Virus record (IMG/VR): IMGVR_UViG_3300020370_000010
Location: 1-42,337 of that record
DNA length: 42,337 nt
Strand: one strand, 5' to 3'
DNA from: a virus
Shown: piece after piece, positions 23,821 to 32,800 of the stretch
Layout of the letters: every line of letters starts with the position of its first letter
Position numbering within the stretch: the first letter of the stretch is position 1
Program-made: the position numbers and the translations under genes
The notes under the pieces: model-generated
The model's database searches: none
Told to the model about the DNA's origin: nothing
The model's input: the letters and a program-made list of their open reading frames with translations, nothing else

Positions 23821-24936
23821 ATGAAAAAGATTGCAATTATAGGTGCTGGTAATGCAGGGTGTATTAGTGCATTACATTTTTATTATCATTCCCATGATAA
23901 GTATGAGATTGAAATCTATCATAGTCCAGAGGAACATCCAATAGAGAGAGTAGGACAGGGAACAGTAGTTCCACCTGCGGGACTTATTGCTAGTGTGTTG
24001 GATTTAAATTGGTATGAGAATCCTATAGGTGCTACATTTAAGAGTGGTATATTATATGAAGGATGGGGTAAGTCTAAGGATGAACTCTTTCATCCTTTTC
24101 CAATGACTAACATGTCAATGCATTATGTTCCTAAAAAATTATCAAATGCTGTATTAGAATCTGGTTTATTCAAAGTTAAGCAACAAACTATAAATGATCC
24201 TGAAAAAGAAATAGATGCTGATATAATAATTGATTGTAGAGGAAGGCATAATCGAGATAGAGATAACTATGAACCACTTATCAGTCCTTTAAACTCTGCA
24301 TTTCTTTATCAGAAGGAGGGTAGAGATCCACTTTTAAATTATACTAGAACTGTTGCTACTCCTAATGGGTGGACATTTGTTGTTCCTAATAGTGATAGTG
24401 TTTCTTATGGGTATTTGTATAACAATACTATAACATCTAAAGAAGATGCTACAGAAGATTTCCTAGAGAGATTTGAGTTACCTGAAATTGATGGTGATTT
24501 AACCTTTGAGAATTATATTGCTAAGAATGTTTGTGTGGGTGAGAGAACTTTCTTAAATGGGAATAGATGTGGATTCCTAGAACCTTTAGAAGCAACTGCT
24601 ACAGGGTTCTATCAGAATGTATGTCAGGCAATTTATTGTACGACTATTGATAAACCGATATCTAGGCAAAGTGTTAATAAGTATGTTAGAGAGGAAATGT
24701 TTAGATTGGAAACATTTATACTGTGGCACTATCAATTTGGATCAAAGTATGATACTCCTTTCTGGAAATATGCTAAATCTCTTCCATTTAATCCTGATAA
24801 TAAATTTAATCATATGCTAGAGAAATCCAAGGGTATGACTTACTTAGAAATAGATAAACAGTATGATCCTAATGTTAGTGAGTTATATGGACAATGGTCA
24901 TATCTTAGTTTTAAAAATTGGGTTGACATTTCCTGA
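23821..24936 (+). CDS. Flavin-dependent tryptophan-halogenase-like protein
   Basis: The 371-residue protein starts with an FAD-binding Rossmann fold (IAIIGAGNAGCISALHF, GxGxxG at 8-13). The segments IERVGQGTVVPP, ADIIIDCRGRHN and GFLEPLEATATGFY are typical of flavin-dependent tryptophan halogenases. The family motif WxWxIP is only partly present as WTFVVP, and the protein is about 150 residues shorter than PrnA. Genes of this type are frequent in T4-like cyanophages; the substrate is unknown, and it may be a monooxygenase rather than a halogenase. A sigma-70 promoter overlaps its end and serves the next gene. Confidence 0.75.
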   Translation: MKKIAIIGAGNAGCISALHFYYHSHDKYEIEIYHSPEEHPIERVGQGTVVPPAGLIASVLDLNWYENPIGATFKSGILYEGWGKSKDELFHPFPMTNMSMHYVPKKLSNAVLESGLFKVKQQTINDPEKEIDADIIIDCRGRHNRDRDNYEPLISPLNSAFLYQKEGRDPLLNYTRTVATPNGWTFVVPNSDSVSYGYLYNNTITSKEDATEDFLERFELPEIDGDLTFENYIAKNVCVGERTFLNGNRCGFLEPLEATATGFYQNVCQAIYCTTIDKPISRQSVNKYVREEMFRLETFILWHYQFGSKYDTPFWKYAKSLPFNPDNKFNHMLEKSKGMTYLEIDKQYDPNVSELYGQWSYLSFKNWVDIS

Positions 24937-24950
24937 TATTGCTATATAAT
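24923..24950 (+). promoter_or_regulatory. Sigma-70 type promoter
   Basis: Perfect TTGACA, a 16-base spacer, and perfect TATAAT. It overlaps the end of the halogenase-like gene; transcription should begin near 24957 and read the small basic gene at 24972. Confidence 0.82.
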
Positions 24951-24971
24951 AGACGAGTACAGGGCAAGACG

Positions 24972-25115
24972 ATGCACCTCAAAAGTCACGAAACACCAAG
25001 AAAAAGAGGTCGCAACGATAAATCGAGAAAAAGTCCTGTTGCGATCAGACAAGCAAAAGCAAGACTCCAAGCACTTAAACGCAAATTAGGGGGAGTACAA
25101 AAGATCTCTAGGTAG
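24972..25115 (+). CDS. Small highly basic protein
   Basis: The 47-residue frame lies directly behind a strong sigma-70 promoter. It is dominated by Lys/Arg (HETPRKRGRNDKSRKSPVAI), then a helical RQAKARLQALKRKLGG. Such small basic early proteins often bind nucleic acid or host polymerase; that is an inference from charge only. It has no clear Shine-Dalgarno. Confidence 0.6.
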   Translation: MHLKSHETPRKRGRNDKSRKSPVAIRQAKARLQALKRKLGGVQKISR

Positions 25116-25140
25116 AAAGAGTGCCCCCTTAGTAATTTTT
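25089..25140 (+). terminator. Candidate terminator
   Basis: GGGGG at 25089-25093 can pair with CCCCC at 25124-25128, with an inner CTCT/AGAG pair, and a T run follows at 25135-25141. The stem has an internal loop and overlaps the end of the small basic gene. Confidence 0.45.
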
Positions 25141-25150
25141 TATTATCATT

Positions 25151-25432
25151 ATGATATTCTGGATTGGTTTCACCCTCATGGTTCTTAATGAGGGTTTTGT
25201 TATGATGAGGCATGTTTCACCATGGTTCTCAAAACAAAGACAAAAATTTATTGATAAGTATAGTGCTAATGCATGGTATCGTTTTCATGGTACATTAGAT
25301 TATACATGGATAGGACTTGTAACCATTGGATTAATAGTTAATCCTAATAGGATACTACATATTGCAGCGTTAGCAACCTTCTGGTCTTTAAGTTTCATTA
25401 TATTTTATTTACCAAGATGGATAAAAAGATAA
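25151..25432 (+). CDS. Membrane protein
   Basis: The 93-residue protein has three hydrophobic stretches: IFWIGFTLMVLNEGFVMM, YTWIGLVTIGLIV and HIAALATFWSLSFIIFY, separated by a charged loop (SKQRQKFIDKYSANAWYRFHG). It overlaps the next gene by 16 bases. No family is recognised. Confidence 0.65.
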   Translation: MIFWIGFTLMVLNEGFVMMRHVSPWFSKQRQKFIDKYSANAWYRFHGTLDYTWIGLVTIGLIVNPNRILHIAALATFWSLSFIIFYLPRWIKR

Positions 25433-25908
25433 CAGATAACTTTTTGCCACAGGATTACTTTGAGTATTTACAGCATATGATGTTGGGTCCAACTAATTTT
25501 CCTTGGTTGTATAACGCAGAGGTTGCTAATACAGGTGAGATCCAAGACGAACATTTTTATTTTACTCATAACATTTATCAGGACTTTCAACCTACCAGTT
25601 CATTCTTTGAAGAGTTTATACCTTTCTTTAAACAGTTAGAGATGAATGCTATGGTTAGAGCTAGAGCATTGTTGTATGCTAACCAAGGTAAACAAATTGT
25701 ACATGAAAAGCATATTGATTTTAAATTTCCACACAAAACTGCTGTATTCTATATGAATACTAATAATGGTTACACAGAGTTTGAAGATGGTACAAAAGTA
25801 GAGAGTGTGGAGAATAGGATAGTCTTTTTTGATGGGTCGATACCGCATAATAGTTCTACTTGTACAGATCAAAAGACAAGAGCAGTAATATCCGTTAATT
25901 ATTTCTGA
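25417..25908 (+). CDS. 2OG-Fe(II) oxygenase
   Basis: The 163-residue protein has the full iron and cosubstrate set: H99-I-D101 (KHIDFKFPHKTAVFYM), distal H144 (DGSIPHNSS) and R155 (KTRAVISVNYF). The FYMNTNNGYTEFEDGT strand region is as in phage prolyl-hydroxylase-like enzymes. The substrate is unknown. ATG 25417 lies within the end of the upstream membrane protein gene. Confidence 0.82.
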   Translation: MDKKITDNFLPQDYFEYLQHMMLGPTNFPWLYNAEVANTGEIQDEHFYFTHNIYQDFQPTSSFFEEFIPFFKQLEMNAMVRARALLYANQGKQIVHEKHIDFKFPHKTAVFYMNTNNGYTEFEDGTKVESVENRIVFFDGSIPHNSSTCTDQKTRAVISVNYF

Positions 25909-25916
25909 TATATAAC

Positions 25917-25945
25917 TTGACGCTTTTAAAAACCCATGGTACACT
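25917..25945 (+). promoter_or_regulatory. Sigma-70 type promoter
   Basis: TTGACG, a 17-base spacer, and TACACT lie between the oxygenase stop and the acidic gene at 25967. There is one mismatch in each box. Confidence 0.6.
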
Positions 25946-25966
25946 ACATTTGGATTCCCCTTCAAG

Positions 25967-26155
25967 ATGATTAATGTCAAAGACAACGAAGACGGTTCGT
26001 TCACAGTCGAATGGGACGAAAACGACGAAGACGAAAGTTTCTTCAACAACTGGACGAAAGAAGACTTCACGAGGTTCTTCCGTCTCTGTGCAGAACGTGA
26101 AAACGCAGAAAAACTTAGAGAAGAATCTCAAGAGTCTAGCATCAACGAAGGTTAG
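25967..26155 (+). CDS. Small acidic protein
   Basis: The 62-residue protein (MINVKDNEDGSFTVEWDEND followed by EDESFFNNWTKEDFTRFF) has a strongly acidic first half and a helical end. A sigma-70 promoter lies 22 bases upstream. The third codon positions are unusually rich in C (GTC, GAC, AAC, TTC) compared with the T/A-ending codons elsewhere in the window. The whole gene is overlapped by a long open +1 frame (25974-26387). It is probably an early gene of unknown function. Confidence 0.65.
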   Translation: MINVKDNEDGSFTVEWDENDEDESFFNNWTKEDFTRFFRLCAERENAEKLREESQESSINEG

Positions 26156-26387
26156 AAAGACAAGGATTGATAAGAAACCAGTATTCACTAAAGTTAAGTC
26201 TGGTGATCTATGGGAACTAGGTAATGGTAATGGTAATATAAAAAATACAATGCCTTGGTATCTCCATCCAGTTGAAAAGGATACATTTAATAGGTCATGG
26301 TTCAGAGACTATGATGATGTATGTAAACAAATTGCACGATTAAAACTAAGACCAGAACAATACACACTAACAAAATACAATGGGTGA
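25974..26387 (+). CDS. Uncharacterised protein overlapping the acidic gene; start uncertain
   Basis: The frame encodes up to 137 residues from ATG 25974. The first 55 or so residues are Ser/Thr/Lys-rich and could be only the shadow of the acidic gene. From about residue 60 the sequence looks like real protein (FTKVKSGDLWELGNGN, MPWYLHPVEKDTFNRSWFRD, LKLRPEQYTLTKYNG). No normal start lies between 25974 and the ATG at 26250. Either a dual-coding overlap, a frameshift from the acidic gene, or the short start at 26250 could be true. The 3' end overlaps the next oxygenase. Confidence 0.5.
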   Translation: MSKTTKTVRSQSNGTKTTKTKVSSTTGRKKTSRGSSVSVQNVKTQKNLEKNLKSLASTKVRKTRIDKKPVFTKVKSGDLWELGNGNGNIKNTMPWYLHPVEKDTFNRSWFRDYDDVCKQIARLKLRPEQYTLTKYNG

Positions 26388-27012
26388 ACCAATTTATTAT
26401 AATGAACCTTTTCCCTATATTTTGATTGATGATTTTTATGATCAATCTGAATTAGATCTTATTTGGGAAGAACTAGACTATTTGTGTAACCCAAAAAGAA
26501 TGGGTAGATCTAGTGTGGAAACTGGTGCTGCAACGAACGTACTTTCTGATGGATCAGTAGTATCCATAAAAAATACATGGGATATGTTCTTGGATAGTTT
26601 TTTTACCTCAAGAGATTCTTCTAATATTCTCGAAGTTAATAGGAAATTACTTAGACAGATAATTAATAATCATCCTCATTGGTTATTTAATCATGTTGAT
26701 GCTCTTAATGAAGATACTACTCAAATTTTATACTATGAAAATAACGATGAATACAAACCACATAGAGATCTTGCAAGATTGACAGGTATTACTTGGTTTT
26801 ATAGAGAACCAAAAAAATTTACTGGTGGAAATTTAAGATTTCCTCGGTTTGACATAGAAATTGAGTGTAAACATAATAGAGTTATAGTATTTCCAGGATC
26901 AATACACCATGGAGTAGATAAAGTTAGTATGGAAGAAAAAGATATGGGTAAGAAACTTGGTAGATTTGCTATGTCACAGTTTCTATCTTGTCTAGACATA
27001 CAAAGATTATAG
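26380..27012 (+). CDS. 2OG-Fe(II) oxygenase
   Basis: The 210-residue protein has iron ligands H128-R-D130 (YKPHRDLARLTGITWFY) and H177 (PGSIHHGVDKV), with R195 for 2-oxoglutarate. FTGGNLRFP and NRVIVFPGS are classic prolyl-4-hydroxylase-like strands. The N-terminus (FPYILIDDFYDQSELDLIW) is that of the phage/bacterial P4H subtype that acts on peptides or small molecules. It is the last gene of the accessory island, ahead of a perfect late promoter. Confidence 0.85.
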   Translation: MGEPIYYNEPFPYILIDDFYDQSELDLIWEELDYLCNPKRMGRSSVETGAATNVLSDGSVVSIKNTWDMFLDSFFTSRDSSNILEVNRKLLRQIINNHPHWLFNHVDALNEDTTQILYYENNDEYKPHRDLARLTGITWFYREPKKFTGGNLRFPRFDIEIECKHNRVIVFPGSIHHGVDKVSMEEKDMGKKLGRFAMSQFLSCLDIQRL

Positions 27013-27028
27013 AACTATTATATACCTT

Positions 27029-27036
27029 TATAAATA
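27029..27036 (+). promoter_or_regulatory. T4-type late promoter for tail fibre genes
   Basis: TATAAATA matches the T4 late consensus exactly. It lies 27 bases ahead of the GTG at 27063 and starts the fibre gene block. Confidence 0.75.
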
Positions 27037-27062
27037 ACTTGTAGCAAATCGTGTGATTATTC

Positions 27063-28385
27063 GTGGGAACTCGTAAAATTTCTCAACTGGATACAATATC
27101 AGATTCAAATCTATCTGGAGAAGGAATTCTACCTGTAGTTGTATCTGATCCGTTGATCCCAAATAGAAAAGTAAAGATAAATCAACTCCATAAAGGTCTT
27201 GCTCAAGGATCAAAGGGAACTCCTGGACTTTGTTTCGATCTTGATCGTAACACTGGTTTATATCAATCTGCATATGACCAGTTAGGATTATCTTTTGGTA
27301 CAAGTGGTTTTTATATGACCACTATCTCAAATAGTGAAACTAGTAAATCTCTTTACATTACTGCGGTTCACGAAACTTCTACAAATGCTGATATTGTTCT
27401 TGCCCCCAAAGGAACTGGTGCTGTAAAGGTTACTGGTAACTTTGTAGTTTCTGATCAAACTTTTATTCTCGAAGATGCTCAAGGTCCAAAAGCAAGATTT
27501 GAAGTTAGCAATATTGGTACTGGTACTAATACTCGTATCTTTACCCTTCCCGCCATTACCTCTGGTAACGGAACTACCGTTGTTGGTGATAATACTACTC
27601 AGACATTAACTAATAAGACTCTTCTTATTGATGAAGATAATTTAGTTATTACTGATGGTGATGAAGAAGCAATCTTCCAAATTAACTGGACAACTACATC
27701 TGATACTCGTCGATCTTATTTGCTTCCTGATGCAGGAACTGTAACGACAACTGCTGAACCTACTGCTACATCATCTACATTACTTGATACTAAAGCAGAA
27801 CAAACTGTTCTTAACAAGAGTTTTGTTGATATTAAGTTTCAAACTGATGCTGAGATTGGAACTGCTTTTGCACAACTTAATACAGATGCTTTAACAGCAA
27901 ATAGAATTATCACAGTTCCAGATTTAAGTCTTACATTAGTTGGTACGGAAACTACTCAAACTCTTCAAAACAAGACTGTTGAGCAATTAATTCTTCAGGA
28001 TGATGCAGATGGATCTAAGAAGATTACTTTTAGTGTCACTAATCAAAACGCATCATCTAACCAGACATTTGAAGTTCCACCTACAAATGATCTAAATAAT
28101 GGCAGTGACAATAATGTATTTGTTACCAATACAGCAACTCAAATTTTATCTAATAAAACTATAGTTGCCCCTGTTCTCAAACAGTCGGTTGGTTCAACTA
28201 CAACTGTTACTCTTGATACTAGTAACATTACTGGAACTAGAACAATCAAATTTCCAGATTCAGATGCAACTTTACTATCTACGGAAAACGTAACTCTAGA
28301 AGATGTTTCGTTTGGTGCTGGTATTGGTGGTAACAACCTTACTGGATTAACCAGACATCAACAATTCTTCTACGCAGGATTCTAA
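27063..28385 (+). CDS. Virion structural / tail fibre-like protein
   Basis: The 440-residue protein starts at GTG 27063 (MGTRKISQLD). It is rich in Thr, Asn and Gly, and repeats the short unit TTQTLTNKTL / TTQTLQNKTV / ATQILSNKTI, known from phage tail fibre and neck appendage proteins. The GLCFDLDRNTGLYQSAYDQL segment is a further structural motif seen in such proteins. It should be part of the external fibre or baseplate periphery. A late promoter precedes it. Confidence 0.7.
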   Translation: MGTRKISQLDTISDSNLSGEGILPVVVSDPLIPNRKVKINQLHKGLAQGSKGTPGLCFDLDRNTGLYQSAYDQLGLSFGTSGFYMTTISNSETSKSLYITAVHETSTNADIVLAPKGTGAVKVTGNFVVSDQTFILEDAQGPKARFEVSNIGTGTNTRIFTLPAITSGNGTTVVGDNTTQTLTNKTLLIDEDNLVITDGDEEAIFQINWTTTSDTRRSYLLPDAGTVTTTAEPTATSSTLLDTKAEQTVLNKSFVDIKFQTDAEIGTAFAQLNTDALTANRIITVPDLSLTLVGTETTQTLQNKTVEQLILQDDADGSKKITFSVTNQNASSNQTFEVPPTNDLNNGSDNNVFVTNTATQILSNKTIVAPVLKQSVGSTTTVTLDTSNITGTRTIKFPDSDATLLSTENVTLEDVSFGAGIGGNNLTGLTRHQQFFYAGF

Positions 28386-28394
28386 TAACTAACC

Positions 28395-29852
28395 ATGGCT
28401 AAACAAGGACTTCTAGCACAACTTAAACCATCTGCTAACACTGATACGGTGTTATACTCAGTACCTATTAATAGGACTGTTAGTACGGTGTTGACGATTG
28501 CCAATGACGGAACAGGTTCCGCTTATGATGTGGCACTAAAGAATTACGATCAAAAATTTACTCTTGATGCTGCAACATATAAACTTCACGAAGGTGATGT
28601 GATATCATCTTCTGTTGTCGAAGTTGGAACTGCAATTTCAGGAACGGGTTCACTTACTGTTGGTGATACAATTACTACAACCGATCAGGAAAAAACATTT
28701 AAATTTGAATCATTTTATACTCCACCATTCACAGAAATTTTTGTCAAAGTATTTGCTATTAGAGCAATTCCTGTAGAGTCTCAAACTGGTTCATTCGCTG
28801 CTGGTGATACAATTAGTAAAGGTACTTCTCCTAACGATACTACTGCAGTTGTATATGGTGTAGATGGTGTTCTTCTTCATATTGGTCCTTCTACACTTAA
28901 TGGAACTGGAACTGAATTCGCTGCTGGTGACAGTATAGGTGTTTCTGGTGGTGCTTCTGCAACTATCTCAGCATCACCTGCTATTACTGCCGCAAATAAT
29001 GAATTTGCATTCTCAACTACAACTGCTGGTGGAGTTTACAATCTTTTTATGGGAGGTGGAAATATCTTTCAAGTTTTTGATGATCGTACCTATAGATTTA
29101 ATGTTGCAGACTCATCGATGAGTGGTAGAGATTTTCATATCTCTGAAACTATAAATGGTGAGTATGGACCTGATGGTGATGCTTCTACAACAGCAGATAA
29201 TGGTACAGAATATACTACTGGTAAAACTACCAATGGTACTGCTGGTTCCTCTGGTGCATATGTACAATATGCGTTCGGAGATAGCACAACTCCAGCAGTT
29301 TTATACATGTATGATGGTGGAACAGGTACTGCATCCAATGCTAATTATGGTGGAGTTGATAGACTCATTACTTTCTCTAACATTTATACCTATCCTGGAG
29401 TTTATGTTTTTGATAAAGTAGGTACTATCGTTGATAATACTGATACTTTTCTTTTAGATGGTGTTACTTATACTATTACCAGTCAAACTGCTGGTGCTTA
29501 TGGATATGTTAGAGACTATACTGGTAGTGTTTTAACGTTTATTAAGGGACTTAATTCTGGTGACTTTTCTGGTTCAGATACGTTTAGGGATGTTCCTAAA
29601 CTAAACAGTGCATCTAGAACTACTGCAACTATTAATAGTGTTGATGTTGCATCTGCAGCAGTAGAGGTATCTAATTATCTTGTTGATGGTGATGCTACTG
29701 GTAACAATGAAGTAGATAAAATTACTTCATTAGTTGTTGGACCTGGTGAAACACTTGTTGTAAAATCAACAACAGCAAATAATATATTCAGTTTAGTTGG
29801 TTTTGAAGATGCTTCGAATGCAATTACGACTAGAATATTTGGTCAATCATAA
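28395..29852 (+). CDS. Virion structural protein
   Basis: The 485-residue protein is Thr/Gly/Asp-rich with repeated beta-strand units (AAGDTISKGTS, AAGDSIGVSGGA, DTFLLDGVTYTITSQ), no signal peptide and no enzyme motif. MAKQGLLAQLKPSANTDTVL opens it. It lies between the fibre-like proteins and ends in a TAA that is part of the next late promoter. A baseplate or fibre accessory role is inferred from composition and place. Confidence 0.6.
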   Translation: MAKQGLLAQLKPSANTDTVLYSVPINRTVSTVLTIANDGTGSAYDVALKNYDQKFTLDAATYKLHEGDVISSSVVEVGTAISGTGSLTVGDTITTTDQEKTFKFESFYTPPFTEIFVKVFAIRAIPVESQTGSFAAGDTISKGTSPNDTTAVVYGVDGVLLHIGPSTLNGTGTEFAAGDSIGVSGGASATISASPAITAANNEFAFSTTTAGGVYNLFMGGGNIFQVFDDRTYRFNVADSSMSGRDFHISETINGEYGPDGDASTTADNGTEYTTGKTTNGTAGSSGAYVQYAFGDSTTPAVLYMYDGGTGTASNANYGGVDRLITFSNIYTYPGVYVFDKVGTIVDNTDTFLLDGVTYTITSQTAGAYGYVRDYTGSVLTFIKGLNSGDFSGSDTFRDVPKLNSASRTTATINSVDVASAAVEVSNYLVDGDATGNNEVDKITSLVVGPGETLVVKSTTANNIFSLVGFEDASNAITTRIFGQS

Positions 29853-29855
29853 ATA
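29848..29855 (+). promoter_or_regulatory. T4-type late promoter
   Basis: CATAAATA overlaps the stop of the preceding gene and lies 21 bases ahead of ATG 29876. Confidence 0.65.
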
Positions 29856-29875
29856 ATCAAAAGGCAGTATAAGTA

Positions 29876-32800
29876 ATGGCACTCACCAGGTTAAAGAATA
29901 TTATTACGTCCAGAACTGGACGTATCATATATGTCAACCCAGATGACTTCGATGCTTCTGATGCTATTGACAATAGAGGAAACTCAGCACTGCGACCTTT
30001 TAAAACTATTCAAAGAGCGTTTCTAGAAGTTGCTAAGTTTTCATATAGAGTTGGTTTAAGTAATGACGAGTTTGATGCTTTTAGTATCATGCTCTATCCA
30101 TCTGAATATGTTATTGATAATCGTCCTGGTGAGGTTCTTTATACTAATGTTCCCCCTATTGATTCTAACTCTAACTTAGATATTACATCATCTAGTAATG
30201 TACTATACAAATACAACTCCGTTGAAGGTGGTGTCATTGTACCTAGAGGTTGTTCTCTTGTTGGTACTGACCTTAGAAGAACTAAAATAATTCCAAAGTA
30301 TGTACCTTATCCAACAACGTATGCTGCGAAAGGTATTAATACTGAAGCAGATATTCCCCCACGCACAGCATTATTCAAAGTAACTGGTGGTACTTATTTC
30401 TGGCAATTCTCATTCTTTGATGGTGCAGAAGAAGGTGTGTACTACAAACCTGATAGTACGGATACATTAGCACCTAAGTATTCACATCATAGACTTACAT
30501 GTTTTGAGTTTGCTGATGGTTTGAATCCATTATCAACTCTTATTTCTCAAGGTACTGTACCTAACTCAGATTATACTGCTGTTGCAAATATTCAAGAGAG
30601 AACTGATCTAGAAATTTATTATCAAAAAATATCTAAAGCATTTGCTGCTGTTCCTGATACATCTGGTGATCCTGATACCGACCAGATTCAGGCAAGGGTT
30701 GAAGAAAATAGAATTGTTGGTCCTATTTCTGATGAATATAGAGTCCTACAGATTACAAGAAACGGTCAAACTGCTACTGCTGTTACTGTTGATGAATTTG
30801 ATAACCCAAGAGATCATGGATTCTCTGTTGGTGTTAACATTAACATTTCTGGAGTTACTGGATCAACTGGACCTTCATCTGAAGCAGACGCAGGAGTTTA
30901 TAACGGATCTTTCACGGTCACATCTGCATCTGGTAACGTCTTTACTTACCAAATGCAATCAGAACCAACAGGTAATGCTGTAGGTTCAAACATAAGTGTT
31001 AAGACTGAAATTGATACAGTCGACTCAGCGTCACCTTATGCTTTCAACCTATCACTAAGATCAGTGTGGGGTATGAATGGTATGCACGCTGATGGTAGCA
31101 AGGCAACTGGTTTCAAATCAATGGTTGTTGCTCAGTTTACTGGACTATCACTACAGAAAGATGATAGAGCATTTGTAAGATATAATGCATCAACTGGTAA
31201 TTATGATACTGCAACTGCTGGAGATGGTGCCCACTTAGATGGTTTTGCTGAATACCGTAAAGGATGGGGGCATGAGCATATTAAGGCAAGTAATGACGCA
31301 TTTATTCAAGCGGTCTCAGTGTTCGCTGTTGGATACTATGCTCACTTCACTGCTGAGAGAGGTGCTGACATGTCAATTACCAACAGTAACAGTAACTTTG
31401 GTAATACTGCACTTAGATCTGCTGGATTTAAAGCAAAGGCATTTTCAAAAGATAAGGCAGCAGCGATTACTCATATCATACCACCTAAAGCGTTAGGTGT
31501 TATTTCAACAACTGGTACTGGTAATTCAGGTGGTACAACAATTACTATTGCTGATGATGGTTCTGTTAATGGACTTGTTCAAGGAGTTACAGTTAATGGT
31601 ACTGGTATTGCTGCTGATGCAACAATCGTTTCTTTTAACACAAATACTAGAGTAGTTACTCTTTCAGCAGCAAATACTGGAACTGTTAGTGGTAATGTAA
31701 TATTTGGGCAAGAAACTACTGTCAACTGGGTAAACGTTGATATTCAAAGAACTAGAGTAATTAATCAATCACTCGCAAGTGGTGGTGGAACACCTGGAAC
31801 TAGACTTTACTTATATGGTTATACTGTTGAAGCATCTCCACCAACAAGTAAAGTACAGGGTTTCACAGTTGGTGCAAGACAAGATGGCACAGGTGGAACT
31901 GCTGTACCTGATAAATTGAATTGTTTGTTAATTGCTAGTGGTGCTAGTGAAGCAACTGTTCAATCTGCAACAATTACTCCTTATGGACCTTCTGTCTCTG
32001 GTAAAACACCAGGTACTGTAGGTTCACCATTACAATATGATGATGGTACATATACTATCGGTGGAGTAGCAGGTACTGTTGGTGGTTGGTATATTACTGT
32101 ATCAGAGGTTAATAATGAAATTTACACATCAATCAACACAAATACACAATATAATAATGTAAGTTTTACTCCTACAACTTTCATTAAGAGAATTTCTGAT
32201 GGTAGGGATCTTCAAGATAGAACATATCGTGTTAGATTTGTAATTGATAAGGATAAGGCAAATCCATTACCAAGAGATCCTCTATCTGGTTATGTAATGC
32301 AACCTTTGAATACTGATACTACCTCTTATGCTTTAAATAAATGTTATTATGTTTATGATATTGAAGTAGTACAACCATTTGTTCGAGGTGTTGATGATGG
32401 TATCTATTATATAACTCTCCTATGTGGATCTATTGCACCTTCAACTTCTAATTTCAATGATAGGAAGTTCTCTCAAAATGTTAACGAAGTATATCCTACG
32501 TTTGACAGAGATAACCCTGTTGCTGACCCTGATGGTGCTGTATCTGTTGCTGATAATGAAGTTATAGGTCTTGTAAATGCAACTGATGGTGCAACACCAA
32601 CACCAAATAAAGATCCTAAATTGTCTATTACTAAAGAAGCAATAGAATTCATTCTTGCTGATAATGGATGGACACAACCAGGTACAACTCCTGGATGGGA
32701 TGCAATTAATAGAGAACTTTCTGATGTTGAATTAACTGCTCGTGCTGGTGATGAGGAAGTTAGAAAGATTAATATTAGAGAAAATAATGATGGTTCTGTA

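Noticed and set aside
25636-26188. Minus-strand frames opposite the oxygenase and acidic genes
   Set aside because: They are antisense shadows with no start signal and Ser/Phe/Val-rich composition typical of reversed coding sequence.
30642-31496. Leu-rich plus-strand frames inside the 1320-residue gene
   Set aside because: They are out-of-frame shadows of a clearly coding region, with no separate motifs.
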